Below are positions 47,270-55,685 of a stretch of 64,000 bases of DNA, piece after piece (position 1 is the stretch's first letter; every line of letters begins with the position of its first letter). The stretch lies in the NCBI RefSeq assembly GCF_000067165.1, contig NC_010162.1, positions 6,021,001 through 6,085,000 on the forward strand. The letters run 5' to 3'. The translations under genes and the position numbers were made by a program. Under the pieces are notes generated by a model, which saw only the letters and a list, made by a program, of their open reading frames with translations, did not search any database and had not been told where the DNA came from. The DNA comes from Sorangium cellulosum So ce56 (lineage in GTDB: Bacteria > Myxococcota_A > Polyangia > Polyangiales > Polyangiaceae).

Positions 47270-48381
47270 GTCGCCGCCCCCGCGGCGCGCGCGGCGCGCG
47301 CCCGCTCGATGTCCTCGATCACCGCCCGGGACGCGGGCCCGCCGGCGATCTCGGCGAACGCCGCGGGCGACGAGACCGGCCGCGGCGGGCACCGCCGGCG
47401 CAGGCCCAGGCACCGCGCGGCCGCCTCGGCGCAGCGCTCGCGGAAGCGGGGCTCGCGCTCGGCCTTGCGCACGAGCGCCTCGTGCACGCGATCCTGCAGG
47501 TCCTCGCTGTGGCAGACGAGCAGCGCGTCGCAGCCCGCCCAGACCGCCGCGGCGGCGGCCTCCTCGACCGCGTTGTGCGCGGCGATCGCGGCCATCTCGA
47601 GATCGTCCGAGAAGAGCACCCCCTCGAAGCCGATCTCGCCGCGCAGGAGGTCGGTGCAGATGGCGCGCGACAGCGTCGCCGGGACGCCCGGATCGAGCGC
47701 CTCGACGACGATGTGCGCCGTCATGAGCGACGCGACCCCGGCGCCGCAGGCGGCGCGGAACGGCGGCAGCTCGATCTCGTCGAGGCGGCCGCGCGCGTGC
47801 GAGAGGGTCGGGAGCGCGAGGTGGCTGTCGAGCGCCGTGTCGCCGTGCCCCGGGAAGTGCTTGCCGCAGGCGAGCACGCCCTCCTCCTGGAGCCCCTCCA
47901 GGAACGCGACGGCGCCCCGCGCGACCGCGCCAGGGTCGCGGCCGAACGCGCGATCGCCGATGATCGGGTTCGCCGGGTTCGAGTCGACGTCGAGCACCGG
48001 GGCGAAGTTCAGGTTGATGCCGACGGCCCGGAGCTCGGACGCGACGGCGCGCGCCGCGCGGCGCAGCAGCGGGAGGTCCGCGAGCTCGCCGAGCGAGCGC
48101 ATCGACGGCAGCGTCAGGAAAGGCGCGGGCAAGCGGGTGACGCGGCCCCCCTCCTGATCGATGCCGATGAAGGGAGGCCGATCTGGCCCGCCCGCCTCGG
48201 CGAGCGCCTGGCAGAGCCGCGCCGTGGCGGCCACGTCAGGGACGTTGCGCCGGAACAGGATCGCGCCGCCCCGCCGCCCCTCGGCGAGGGCCTTCAGGTA
48301 CCGGGCCGGCGGCTCCGCGCCGTCGAAGCCGCCCACGATGAGCTGACCACACAGGACCTCGAGCTCCAGATCGAGCCGCAT
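47266..48381 (-). CDS. nagZ: beta-N-acetylhexosaminidase, GH3 (NagZ-like)
   Basis: 371 aa from ATG 48381. Removes N-acetylglucosamine from anhydro-muropeptides in the cytoplasm. The GH3 signature KHFPGHGDT is intact and the nucleophile Asp is in LFSDDLEMAAI; PPFIGIDQEGGRVTRL binds substrate. No signal peptide is seen, in line with cytoplasmic NagZ. A C-terminal Ala/Arg tail overlaps the hutI start. With ldcA at 2557 it makes two recycling enzymes in the window, though far apart. Confidence 0.9.
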   Translation of the reverse strand: MRLDLELEVLCGQLIVGGFDGAEPPARYLKALAEGRRGGAILFRRNVPDVAATARLCQALAEAGGPDRPPFIGIDQEGGRVTRLPAPFLTLPSMRSLGELADLPLLRRAARAVASELRAVGINLNFAPVLDVDSNPANPIIGDRAFGRDPGAVARGAVAFLEGLQEEGVLACGKHFPGHGDTALDSHLALPTLSHARGRLDEIELPPFRAACGAGVASLMTAHIVVEALDPGVPATLSRAICTDLLRGEIGFEGVLFSDDLEMAAIAAHNAVEEAAAAAVWAGCDALLVCHSEDLQDRVHEALVRKAEREPRFRERCAEAAARCLGLRRRCPPRPVSSPAAFAEIAGGPASRAVIEDIERARAARAAGAAT

Positions 48382-48517
48382 CGTCCACCACCTCTCGCGC
48401 GGCGCAGGCGAGTGGCCGGCCGCGGAATCCGTTCGTAGACGACTCGTAAACGACTTGGGCCGACGAGGCCACTTCCGAGGGATGCCGGAGGGACGCGACG
48501 CGCCGCGGCCGGCTCCC

Positions 48518-49531
48518 TCAGAACCGGATCGCGATCTTCCCGAAGTGTGAACCGCTCGCCATGGACTCGATCGCCTGGCGCACCTCGGCGAAGGGGACCA
48601 CGCGGTCGACGACCGGCCGGAGCCCGCTCGCCGCGATCGCGCGGTTCATGTCCTCGAACATCGCCCGCGACCCGACGAAGATGCCCTGCGCGGTGATCTG
48701 CTTCATCAGGATGGGGAACAGGCCGACGTCCCCCAGCGCGCCGCCCGTGAGCACGCCGATGAGGCTCACGCGGCCGCCGAACCGGACCGCGCGGAGCGAA
48801 CGGGCGAGCGTGCCCGCGCCGCCCACCTCGATCACGTGATCCACCCCCGCGCCGCCGGTGAACGAGCGCGCGGGCGCGTCCCAGTCGGGGTTCGCGCGGT
48901 AGTTGATGGTCTCGGACGCCCCGAGCGACCTGGCGCGCTCGAGCTTCTCGTCGCTGCTCGAGGTGACGATGACGCGGGCGCCCGCGAGCCGGGCGAACTG
49001 CAGCGCGAAGATCGAGACGCCGCCCGTGCCCTGCACGAGGACCGTGTCGCCCGCCTTGATGTGGCCCGCCACGAAGAGCGCGTTCCACGCGGTCACCGCG
49101 GCGCACGGCAGCGACGCGGCCTCCTCGTCCGTGAGGTGCTGCGGGACCGCGACGACCCCCTCCGCATCGAGCAGCACCCGCTCCGCGGCCACGCCCGGCA
49201 GCTCCCCGCCGAGCGCGCCCCGCGCCTTGTCCGCGGAGAGCTCCCCGTCGATCCATCGCTGGTGGAAGATCGGGCTCACGCGATCGCCGACCTTCACCCG
49301 CGTCACCCCGTCCCCCACGGCGACGACCTCCCCGACCCCGTCGGAGAGCGGGACGAGCGGCAGCGCGAACTTCGGGTTGTAGAGCCCCTTCGCGACGAGC
49401 AGGTCGCGGAAGTTGAGCGACGCCGCCCTCATCTGGAGGACGATCTGCCCAGGCCCCGGCTCAGGATCCGGAAGATCGATCGGGCGGAGCGCGTCGAGAC
49501 CGAACGAACCCTGGAGAGCGAACGCTTTCAT
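48518..49531 (-). CDS. zinc-independent MDR, quinone oxidoreductase-like
   Basis: 337 aa from ATG 49531. Medium-chain dehydrogenase/reductase fold: N-terminal GroES-like domain (RAASLNFRDLLVAKGLY, PLSDGVGEVVAVG) and Rossmann motif VLVQGTGGVSIFALQFA. The catalytic and structural zinc cysteines of alcohol dehydrogenases are absent, so an NADPH:quinone or enoyl reductase role is more likely. It follows the EamA gene on the same strand after 51 bp. Confidence 0.87.
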   Translation of the reverse strand: MKAFALQGSFGLDALRPIDLPDPEPGPGQIVLQMRAASLNFRDLLVAKGLYNPKFALPLVPLSDGVGEVVAVGDGVTRVKVGDRVSPIFHQRWIDGELSADKARGALGGELPGVAAERVLLDAEGVVAVPQHLTDEEAASLPCAAVTAWNALFVAGHIKAGDTVLVQGTGGVSIFALQFARLAGARVIVTSSSDEKLERARSLGASETINYRANPDWDAPARSFTGGAGVDHVIEVGGAGTLARSLRAVRFGGRVSLIGVLTGGALGDVGLFPILMKQITAQGIFVGSRAMFEDMNRAIAASGLRPVVDRVVPFAEVRQAIESMASGSHFGKIAIRF

Positions 49532-49582
49532 GCAGATCCTCCTTGAGCGGAGATCCGCTATCCCACGCGGGGTGGAGGCCGG

Positions 49583-50578
49583 TCAACGCGCCGCTCGACG
49601 CCCTGGCCCCCGCGCGTCGCGCAGCGCCTGGGAAGCGAGCCAGAGGCCGGCCGCCGTCACGAGCGCCGCCCCGAGCAGCTGGTCCGCCGACGGGCTCTCG
49701 CCCAGCCAGGCGGCGGCGAGCACGTGCGACAGGACGACCCCGACGTAACCGATCGCGCCGACGCGCGCCGCGCTGTCGAGCGCGTAGGCGCGCGTCATCG
49801 CGAGCTGCGCGAGCCCGCCGGCGAGCCCCGTCCCGATCAGGAGGAGGGCGCCGAGGGCGTCGGGCGTCCGCCAGACCGGGATCGAGAGCGCGACCATCGC
49901 GGCGCTCGCCACGAGCGAGAAATGCAGCGCGATCGCCTCGGGGCTCGCGCCCTCCCCGCCGGCGCCGATCCTGCGCAGCCAGATCATGGCGAACGCGGAG
50001 AAGACGGCGCCGAGCGTGGCGATGAGCGCGATCTCGCCCGCGATCGCGAGCCTCGGCGCGGCGACCAGCCCGACGCCGACGAAGGCGAGCAGGGTCGCGA
50101 GCCAGAGGCGCGGGCTCGTCCGCTCGCCGAGCAGCCGGGGCGCGAGGAGCGCGACGAAGATCGGGCTCGTCGCGCCGAGCGTGACCGCGTCGCCGAGCGC
50201 GATCTGCGGCGTGCCGAGCGTGTAGAAGCCGCAGAGCATCGCCCCGGTGCCGCAGAGCGAGCGCGCCCACGCGAGCCGCCGGTCGCCCCTGCCCACGGAG
50301 AGCGGCGCACGGCGGACGAGCGCGACGCCGAGCGCGGTGGCTGCGCCCACCAGCGTGCGCGACGCCGCCACCTCGGGCCACGGGGCGTGCTCCGAAGAGA
50401 GCCGCGCGAGGACGTTCATCGCGGCGAAGAGCGATTGGGCCAGGAGCATCCACAGGACGCCCGCGGTCGGGTGCGCCGCGCGCCCCTCGCGCTCCGCGGC
50501 GAGGACGATCGCGGAGGCCCCGGGCGGGTGCGCGGCGACCGCGCCCTGCGACGATGACGACGTGCTCACGTAGCGCAT
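49583..50578 (-). CDS. EamA/DMT-superfamily transporter
   Basis: 331 aa from ATG 50578. About ten hydrophobic helices in two EamA repeats: first VLWMLLAQSLFAAMNVLARLS with RSLCGTGAMLCGFYTLG, second IALIATLGAVFSAFAMIWLRR with RVGAIGYVGVVLSHVLAAAWLGE. Drug/metabolite exporters of this type move amino acids or other small molecules. The specificity cannot be read. It diverges from the CAP-domain gene. Confidence 0.88.
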   Translation of the reverse strand: MRYVSTSSSSQGAVAAHPPGASAIVLAAEREGRAAHPTAGVLWMLLAQSLFAAMNVLARLSSEHAPWPEVAASRTLVGAATALGVALVRRAPLSVGRGDRRLAWARSLCGTGAMLCGFYTLGTPQIALGDAVTLGATSPIFVALLAPRLLGERTSPRLWLATLLAFVGVGLVAAPRLAIAGEIALIATLGAVFSAFAMIWLRRIGAGGEGASPEAIALHFSLVASAAMVALSIPVWRTPDALGALLLIGTGLAGGLAQLAMTRAYALDSAARVGAIGYVGVVLSHVLAAAWLGESPSADQLLGAALVTAAGLWLASQALRDARGPGRRAAR

Positions 50579-50724
50579 CGATTACCACCTCGACCTCGCC
50601 GCCGTACACGCCGCCGTGCGCCCGAAGGCGTCGGCGCTCCCGGGTGCGCGCGCGACATCGAAGCGCTACGGTCGCAACGATGCGCGCGATCATCGGAGCC
50701 ACGAGGAGAAGCAGGACAGGAGCG

Positions 50725-51816
50725 ATGGATGGTCAGCGGGAGCGCCGGTCCGGGGCGCGCTGGCTCGGGCTCGCCGCCGCGGGCGCCCACGCGCTCGCGT
50801 GCGGCGCGAGCGGCGCGAGCGTCGCGAGCGGCGCGAGCGTCGCGAACGAGCCGGCGGAGGAGCCGTCCGGGGGCAAGGCCAGAGCGGCGGAGGAGAACGC
50901 GCGCCCCTCGGAGGGCAAGGCCGCCGGCGTGGAGGCCGGCGGCGAGGCCCAGGGCGCCCAGGCCCCGCCCGCGCCGGGCCAGCCGATGACCCGCGCGGAG
51001 GCAGGGCGGTACGTGCTCGGCCTCGTCAACCGCGATCGCGCGGCGCACAAGCTGCCGCCCGTCCGGTGGGACGAGACCGCGGCGCGCGCGGGGCGGCGGC
51101 ACGCCGAGGACATGGTCCGGATCGGCTTCACCGGCCACTGGGGCAGCGACGGCTCGGTCCCGGAGGAGCGCTACACGGCCGCGGGCGGCGACGGGTTCCC
51201 GATGGAGAACGCCGGCTGCTTCGCCGACGCGATCCCCCGCGAGCTCGATCCGGATCCGCGCTTCTCCGCGGAGAGCCTCGAGCGCGTGCACCAGGCCTTC
51301 ATGAACGAGAGGCCCCCGGCCGACGGGCACCGGCGCAACGTGCTCACAGCGTCGCACACGTCGCTCGGGGTCGGGCTGGCCAAGGCGAAGGGGTTCGACA
51401 TCGCCTGCGTGGCGCAGGAGTTCGTCGACGACTACGGGACGTACCAGCCGCTGCCCAGGCGGGCGACGATCGGCGAGCGGATCCGGGTGAGCGGCGAGAT
51501 CGCCGCGCCGGCGAAGATCGCGGGCGTCGGGCTCTCGCGGGTCGAGCCGGGGAAGCCGATCAAGCCGGAGAAGCTGCTCAAGATGGGCGGATACCCGATC
51601 CCGCCCCCCTACGCGACGTTCTTCCCGAAGGGCTTCAAGACGCCTATTCCTCTCCAGGTGACCGGCAATCGATTCGACATCCAGGTCCCGCTGGACGACC
51701 GCGGGCGGCCCGGGCTCTACGGCGTCAGCGTCTGGGCCACGTTCCCCCCCTCGGACGAGCTGAAGATGGTCTCGCTCCGCACGATCGACGTCGTCGGCAA
51801 GGGAGGCGCGCGATGA
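50725..51816 (+). CDS. CAP/SCP-domain lipoprotein-like protein
   Basis: 363 aa from ATG 50725; an AGGA at 50713-50716 supports it over ATG 50680. The signal segment ends HALACGASG, a possible lipidation Cys. A low-complexity linker precedes the CAP domain: LVNRDRAAHKLPPVRWDE, RHAEDMVRIGFTGHWG, MENAG and GHRRNVLTASHTSLGVG. The His/Glu residues of the CAP cavity are kept. A beta-rich C-terminal domain follows (about 240-363). The stop overlaps the GspE-like ATPase start by 4 bp. Confidence 0.8.
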   Translation: MDGQRERRSGARWLGLAAAGAHALACGASGASVASGASVANEPAEEPSGGKARAAEENARPSEGKAAGVEAGGEAQGAQAPPAPGQPMTRAEAGRYVLGLVNRDRAAHKLPPVRWDETAARAGRRHAEDMVRIGFTGHWGSDGSVPEERYTAAGGDGFPMENAGCFADAIPRELDPDPRFSAESLERVHQAFMNERPPADGHRRNVLTASHTSLGVGLAKAKGFDIACVAQEFVDDYGTYQPLPRRATIGERIRVSGEIAAPAKIAGVGLSRVEPGKPIKPEKLLKMGGYPIPPPYATFFPKGFKTPIPLQVTGNRFDIQVPLDDRGRPGLYGVSVWATFPPSDELKMVSLRTIDVVGKGGAR

Positions 51817-52997
51817 GCCAGAGCCGCCCCCCCACGGCGTCCGAGGAGCTCGACGCGGTCAAGGTGCTCGATCACCTCGTCCGCCGCGCTGTCTCGATGG
51901 GCGCGAGCGACATCCACGTCGAGCCGAAGCGCGACGGCATCCGCGTGCGCTACCGCGTCGACGGCGTGATGGTGGCGCAAGGGCAGATCCCGATCGAGAT
52001 CGCGCCGTCGCTCACCTCGCGCGTGAAGGTGCTCGCGCGGATGGACATGACCGAGCGGCGCCTGCCGCAGGACGGCCAGTTCAGCCTCGAGCTCCACGGC
52101 CACCCGCTCATCCACCTGCGCGCCTCGACGTTCCCCGCGATCCACGGCGAGACGCTCGTGCTGCGCGTGCTGCTGAGCCACCAGCTGATCCCGCTCGACA
52201 AGCTCGGGCTCGCCGAGGGGGACCTGCCGCGGCTCGAGCGGCTCGCCGACCGGCCTTCGGGGCTGATCGTCGTGTGCGGGCCGACCGGATCCGGCAAGAC
52301 CTCGACGCTCTACTCGCTGATCAAGGTCATGAAGACGAGCGAGCTCAGCATCGTCACGCTGGAAGATCCGATCGAGGTCGAGTTCGCCGACATCACGCAG
52401 GGGCAGACCAACCCGAGGCAGGGCTTCACGTTCGCGACGGGCCTGCGCGCGATCCTCCGGCAGGACCCGGACGTGATCATGGTGGGCGAGATGCGCGATC
52501 CCGAGACGGCGCAGATCGCGCTGCAGGCGAGCCTCACGGGGCACCTCGTGCTGTCGACGCTGCACACCTCCGACGCGGTGGACACGGTCGCGCGCCTCGT
52601 CGACCTCGGCGCGGAGTCGTGGATCGTGGCGAACGCCCTGCTCGCCGTGGTCGCGCAGCGGCTCGTGCGCAAGCTCTGCGAGGAGTGCGCGGAGACGTAC
52701 GAGCTCGAGACCGCCGTGACGGGCGAAGAGGACAAGGTCCTCATCGAGAAGGGCGCCGAGCTGAAGCGCAGCGTCGGGTGCCAGACATGCCACATGACGG
52801 GCTACCGGGGGCGCATGGGCCTGTTCGAGATGCTCGAGCTCGACGACGACCTGCGGGATCTCGTGAAGGCGCGGGCGGGGAAGCGCGCGTACCGGGACGC
52901 CGCGCGCAAGGTAGGGCTCGTGCCGCTCCGCGAGGCCGGGCTCGCCAAGGTGAAGGAGGGGCTCACCTCCCTGGACGAGGTGCTCCGCGTGACGTGA
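51813..52997 (+). CDS. GspE/PilB-family secretion ATPase lacking the usual N-terminal domain
   Basis: 394 aa from ATG 51813. Starts almost at the N2 domain (SMGASDIHVEPKRDGIRVRYRVDG). Walker A GPTGSGKT (156-163), Asp box ITLEDPIE-type (VTLEDPIEVEF), Walker B VIMVGEMRD (221-229), His box THTSDAV-type (H251) and a tetracysteine zinc site (C289, C292, C323, C326) are all present. It lacks the 100-170 residue N1 domain that docks GspE or PilB to GspL or PilM-type partners. Coupled to a CAP lipoprotein, with no other secretion genes adjacent. Confidence 0.9.
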   Translation: MSQSRPPTASEELDAVKVLDHLVRRAVSMGASDIHVEPKRDGIRVRYRVDGVMVAQGQIPIEIAPSLTSRVKVLARMDMTERRLPQDGQFSLELHGHPLIHLRASTFPAIHGETLVLRVLLSHQLIPLDKLGLAEGDLPRLERLADRPSGLIVVCGPTGSGKTSTLYSLIKVMKTSELSIVTLEDPIEVEFADITQGQTNPRQGFTFATGLRAILRQDPDVIMVGEMRDPETAQIALQASLTGHLVLSTLHTSDAVDTVARLVDLGAESWIVANALLAVVAQRLVRKLCEECAETYELETAVTGEEDKVLIEKGAELKRSVGCQTCHMTGYRGRMGLFEMLELDDDLRDLVKARAGKRAYRDAARKVGLVPLREAGLAKVKEGLTSLDEVLRVT

Positions 52998-53011
52998 CGG
53001 TCTCGGCCAGA

Positions 53012-53044
53012 CGCGCCGCGGTTCGCCCTGCGATCCGCGGCGCG
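53012..53044. terminator. hairpin between convergent ATPase and beta-glucosidase genes
   Basis: CGCGCCGCGG and CCGCGGCGCG form a perfect 10-bp stem around a 13-nt loop, 7 bp before the beta-glucosidase stop. It probably ends both transcripts. Confidence 0.6.
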
Positions 53045-53051
53045 CCGCCGG

Positions 53052-54443
53052 TCAGGTCGCCTGCGAGGAGCCGTCGTCGACCGCGTTGGCGGCGATGACG
53101 CCCTTGTACCAGAGCGCGCTGTCCTTCGGGATGCGCCGCTGCGTCTCGTAGTCCACCCAGACGATGCCGAACCGCTGCGAATAGCCGCGATCCCACTCGT
53201 AGTTGTCCATCAGCGACCACACGAAGTACCCCGCGAGCGGCGCCCCCGCGTCCATCGCGCGCCGCGCGGCGACGAAGTGATCGCGCAGGAACTGAAGCCG
53301 CCGCGTGTCCGGGATGCGGCCGTCCTTGTCCGGCTCGGTCGAGTAAGCCGCGCCGTTCTCCGTCACGTAGAGCTTCGGCACGCCGTACTCCACGTGCAGC
53401 CGGAGGAGCAGCCGCCGCAGCCCTTCCGGGTAGACCTCCCACTGCATCTCCGTCTGCTCGGAGAGGGGCGCGACGTGCACCGTCCTCGGCAGGTTCTGCT
53501 CCTCGGGCACCTTGCTGCTCCGCAGGACCGCCCGCGAGTAGTAGTTGAGGCCGAGGAAGTCGCACTGCGTGGCGATGATGTCGAGATCGCCCGGCTTGCA
53601 CACGGTCAGCCCCTCCGGCGGGAGGTGGCCCAGCGCGATGTAGTCCTCGATCATGTCCGCCGGGTAACGCCGGCCGTACAGCGGATCGAGGAACCAGCGG
53701 TTGAAATACCCGTCGTAGTGGCGGCACGCGTCGTAGTCGGCGGCGCTGGGGGACGCGGGCATCGCGTAGTTCATGTTCAGCGTGATGCCCACCTCGGCGC
53801 CCGGGCAGTTCTGGCGCACCACGGGCACGGCGAGGCCGTGGGAGAGCAAGAGGTGGTGGCTCACCGCCAGCGCCTTCTTGAAATCGCGCATGCCCGGCGC
53901 GTGGATCCCCTTCTCGTAGCTGAGGAACGCCGTGCACCACGGCTCGTTGTGCGTGATCCACTTCTTCACGCGATCGCCGAGCTTCCGCGAGATGACGTCG
54001 GTGAACTCCACGAACGCGTCCGCCGTCGAGCGGTGCTGCCAGCCCCCGACCTGGTCCTGGAGCACCTGCGGCAGGTCCCAGTGGAAGAGCGTCGCGTACG
54101 GCTCGATCCCGGCCGCGAGGAGGCCGTCCACGAGCCGGCTGTAGAAGTCGAGCCCCTTCTGGTTCACCGCGCCCCGGCCGTTCGGGAGGATGCGCGGCCA
54201 CGCGATCGAGAACCTGTAGGCCATCATGCCCAGGCTCTTCATCAGCGCGATGTCCTCAGGCCACCGGTGGTAGTGGTCGCACGCGACGTCGCCGTTGGTC
54301 CCGTCGACGATCTGACCGGGCGTCTTCGCGAAGCGATCCCAGATGGACTCGCTGCGGCCGTCCTCGTTCGTAGCCCCCTCGATCTGATAGGAGGACGTCG
54401 CGGTCCCCCAGACGAAATTGTCGGGAAATCTCAGAGACGGCAT
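53052..54443 (-). CDS. GH1 beta-glucosidase
   Basis: 463 aa from ATG 54443. Acid/base E167 in WITHNEPW and nucleophile E362 in YVTENGAAY; FVWGTATSSYQIEGA and LFHWDLPQ are typical GH1 substrate-site motifs. No signal peptide, so it acts in the cytoplasm on imported disaccharides, most likely cellobiose or other beta-glucosides. It is the last gene of the ABC-importer operon, separated from the ATPase gene by 181 bp that contain palindromic element B. Confidence 0.94.
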   Translation of the reverse strand: MPSLRFPDNFVWGTATSSYQIEGATNEDGRSESIWDRFAKTPGQIVDGTNGDVACDHYHRWPEDIALMKSLGMMAYRFSIAWPRILPNGRGAVNQKGLDFYSRLVDGLLAAGIEPYATLFHWDLPQVLQDQVGGWQHRSTADAFVEFTDVISRKLGDRVKKWITHNEPWCTAFLSYEKGIHAPGMRDFKKALAVSHHLLLSHGLAVPVVRQNCPGAEVGITLNMNYAMPASPSAADYDACRHYDGYFNRWFLDPLYGRRYPADMIEDYIALGHLPPEGLTVCKPGDLDIIATQCDFLGLNYYSRAVLRSSKVPEEQNLPRTVHVAPLSEQTEMQWEVYPEGLRRLLLRLHVEYGVPKLYVTENGAAYSTEPDKDGRIPDTRRLQFLRDHFVAARRAMDAGAPLAGYFVWSLMDNYEWDRGYSQRFGIVWVDYETQRRIPKDSALWYKGVIAANAVDDGSSQAT

Positions 54444-54499
54444 GTCTATCTGTGGTTCTCCTTAGAGCGGTTTTCAGCTGAGCCTGGTACGAGCGTCGC

Positions 54500-54626
54500 A
54501 GAGCGGCGGTCACCCGCACAGGAGACGGGCCCAGATCGGCGTTTTCGGCGCAGAAGCGCACTCCTGTGCGCTGAGCACCGAAAACGTCGAGATGGGCCCG
54601 TCTCCGAAGCGGGTGACCGCCGCTCT
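54500..54626. repeat. palindromic element, copy B (intact, 127 bp)
   Basis: A long imperfect palindrome. From the outside in it has an 18-bp perfect stem (54500-54517 with 54609-54626), internal loop ACA/GAA, 13-bp stem GGAGACGGGCCCA, loop GATCGG/TCGAGA, 9-bp stem CGTTTTCGG, loop CGCAGA/GAGCA, and a central stem near AGCGCACT. It lies between an ABC ATPase gene and the beta-glucosidase gene; its first two bases complete the ATPase TAG stop on the minus strand. No direct target repeat is visible at its ends. Confidence 0.92.
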
Positions 54627-55683
54627 AGAGAGGTCCGGCCTCGACGGAGGCGGGCACCGTGCGATCGTAGAGCGCGGAGGGCGCGATGACGGAGCCGGGC
54701 GCGTAGAGATGGCAGCGGACCCAGTGCCCCGACCCGACGTCGACGGCCCCCGGCATCTGCTCCCGGCACGTGTTCATCACGCTCGGGCAGCGGTCCGCGA
54801 AGGGGCAGCCCGGCGGCGGGTTGATGAGCTTCGGCGCCCCGGAGCGGGCGGGGAGATCGCCGCGGATCGAGCCGTTCGGATCCGGAACCGCCGAGAGCAG
54901 GAGCTTCGTGTACGGGTGCGCGGGCTGCTGCATCAGCTCCTCGCTCGGCGCGCCCTCCACGATGTGGCCTGCGTACATCACCATCGTGCGATCCGCGACG
55001 TAGCGCGCGCTCGCGATGTCGTGCGTGATGTAGAGGTAGGAGATACCGCGCTCCTCCTTGAGCTTCTCCATCAGGTTCAGGACGCCCATGCGGATCGAGA
55101 CGTCGAGCATCGAGATCGGCTCGTCCGCGAGGATCACGCTGGGATCCACCGCGAGGGCGCGGGCGATCGCCACGCGCTGCCGCTGACCGCCCGACAGCTG
55201 GTACGGGTACTTGAGCGCGACCTCCGCGGGCGGGTTCAGATCGACCGTCTTGAGGAGCGCGTGCACCTTCTCCTTGAGGATCGCCGGGGTGGGCGCCTTG
55301 TTGTGGAGCAGGAGCGGCCGCTCGAGGTGGTAGCCGATCGTGTGCACCGGGTTGAGCGAGCCGAACGGATCCTGGAAGATCATCTGCACCTGCCCGCGGT
55401 AAGCGAGCGAGGCGCGGGTCGGCTCCTCCTTCAGCACGTCGCGACCCTTGAACAGGATCTGCCCGCTGCTCGGCGGCATCAGCCGCGCGAGGAGCCGTGC
55501 GATCGTGCTCTTGCCGCTGCCCGACTCGCCGACAAGCGCGATGACCTCACGCTCTGCCAGCGAGAACGATGCGTCGTGCAGCGCCCGGAGCTGCTGCGAT
55601 CGCAGCCCGCCGCCGACAGGGAAGTACTTCCCCAGGCGCACCACGTCGAGGACAGGCGAGACAGAAGGTTGCGTCATCGTCAT
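54625..55683 (-). CDS. oligopeptide/oligosaccharide ABC transporter ATPase (OppF/DppF family)
   Basis: 352 aa from ATG 55683, 2 bp after the upstream stop (ATG 55677 also possible). Walker A GESGSGKS (53-60), Q-loop MIFQDPFGSLNP, signature LSGGQRQRVAIARA and Walker B VILADEPIS. The C-terminal CPFADRCPSVMNTC is the oligopeptide_HPY Cys motif, which may bind an iron-sulfur cluster. It forms the nucleotide-binding pair with the OppD-like protein. The C-terminus ends inside the palindromic element. Confidence 0.93.
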   Translation of the reverse strand: MTMTQPSVSPVLDVVRLGKYFPVGGGLRSQQLRALHDASFSLAEREVIALVGESGSGKSTIARLLARLMPPSSGQILFKGRDVLKEEPTRASLAYRGQVQMIFQDPFGSLNPVHTIGYHLERPLLLHNKAPTPAILKEKVHALLKTVDLNPPAEVALKYPYQLSGGQRQRVAIARALAVDPSVILADEPISMLDVSIRMGVLNLMEKLKEERGISYLYITHDIASARYVADRTMVMYAGHIVEGAPSEELMQQPAHPYTKLLLSAVPDPNGSIRGDLPARSGAPKLINPPPGCPFADRCPSVMNTCREQMPGAVDVGSGHWVRCHLYAPGSVIAPSALYDRTVPASVEAGPL

Positions 55684-55685
55684 CG

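Noticed and set aside
54490..54640. Target-site duplication around palindrome B
   Set aside because: No matching direct repeat of 4 bp or more is visible next to the two ends.
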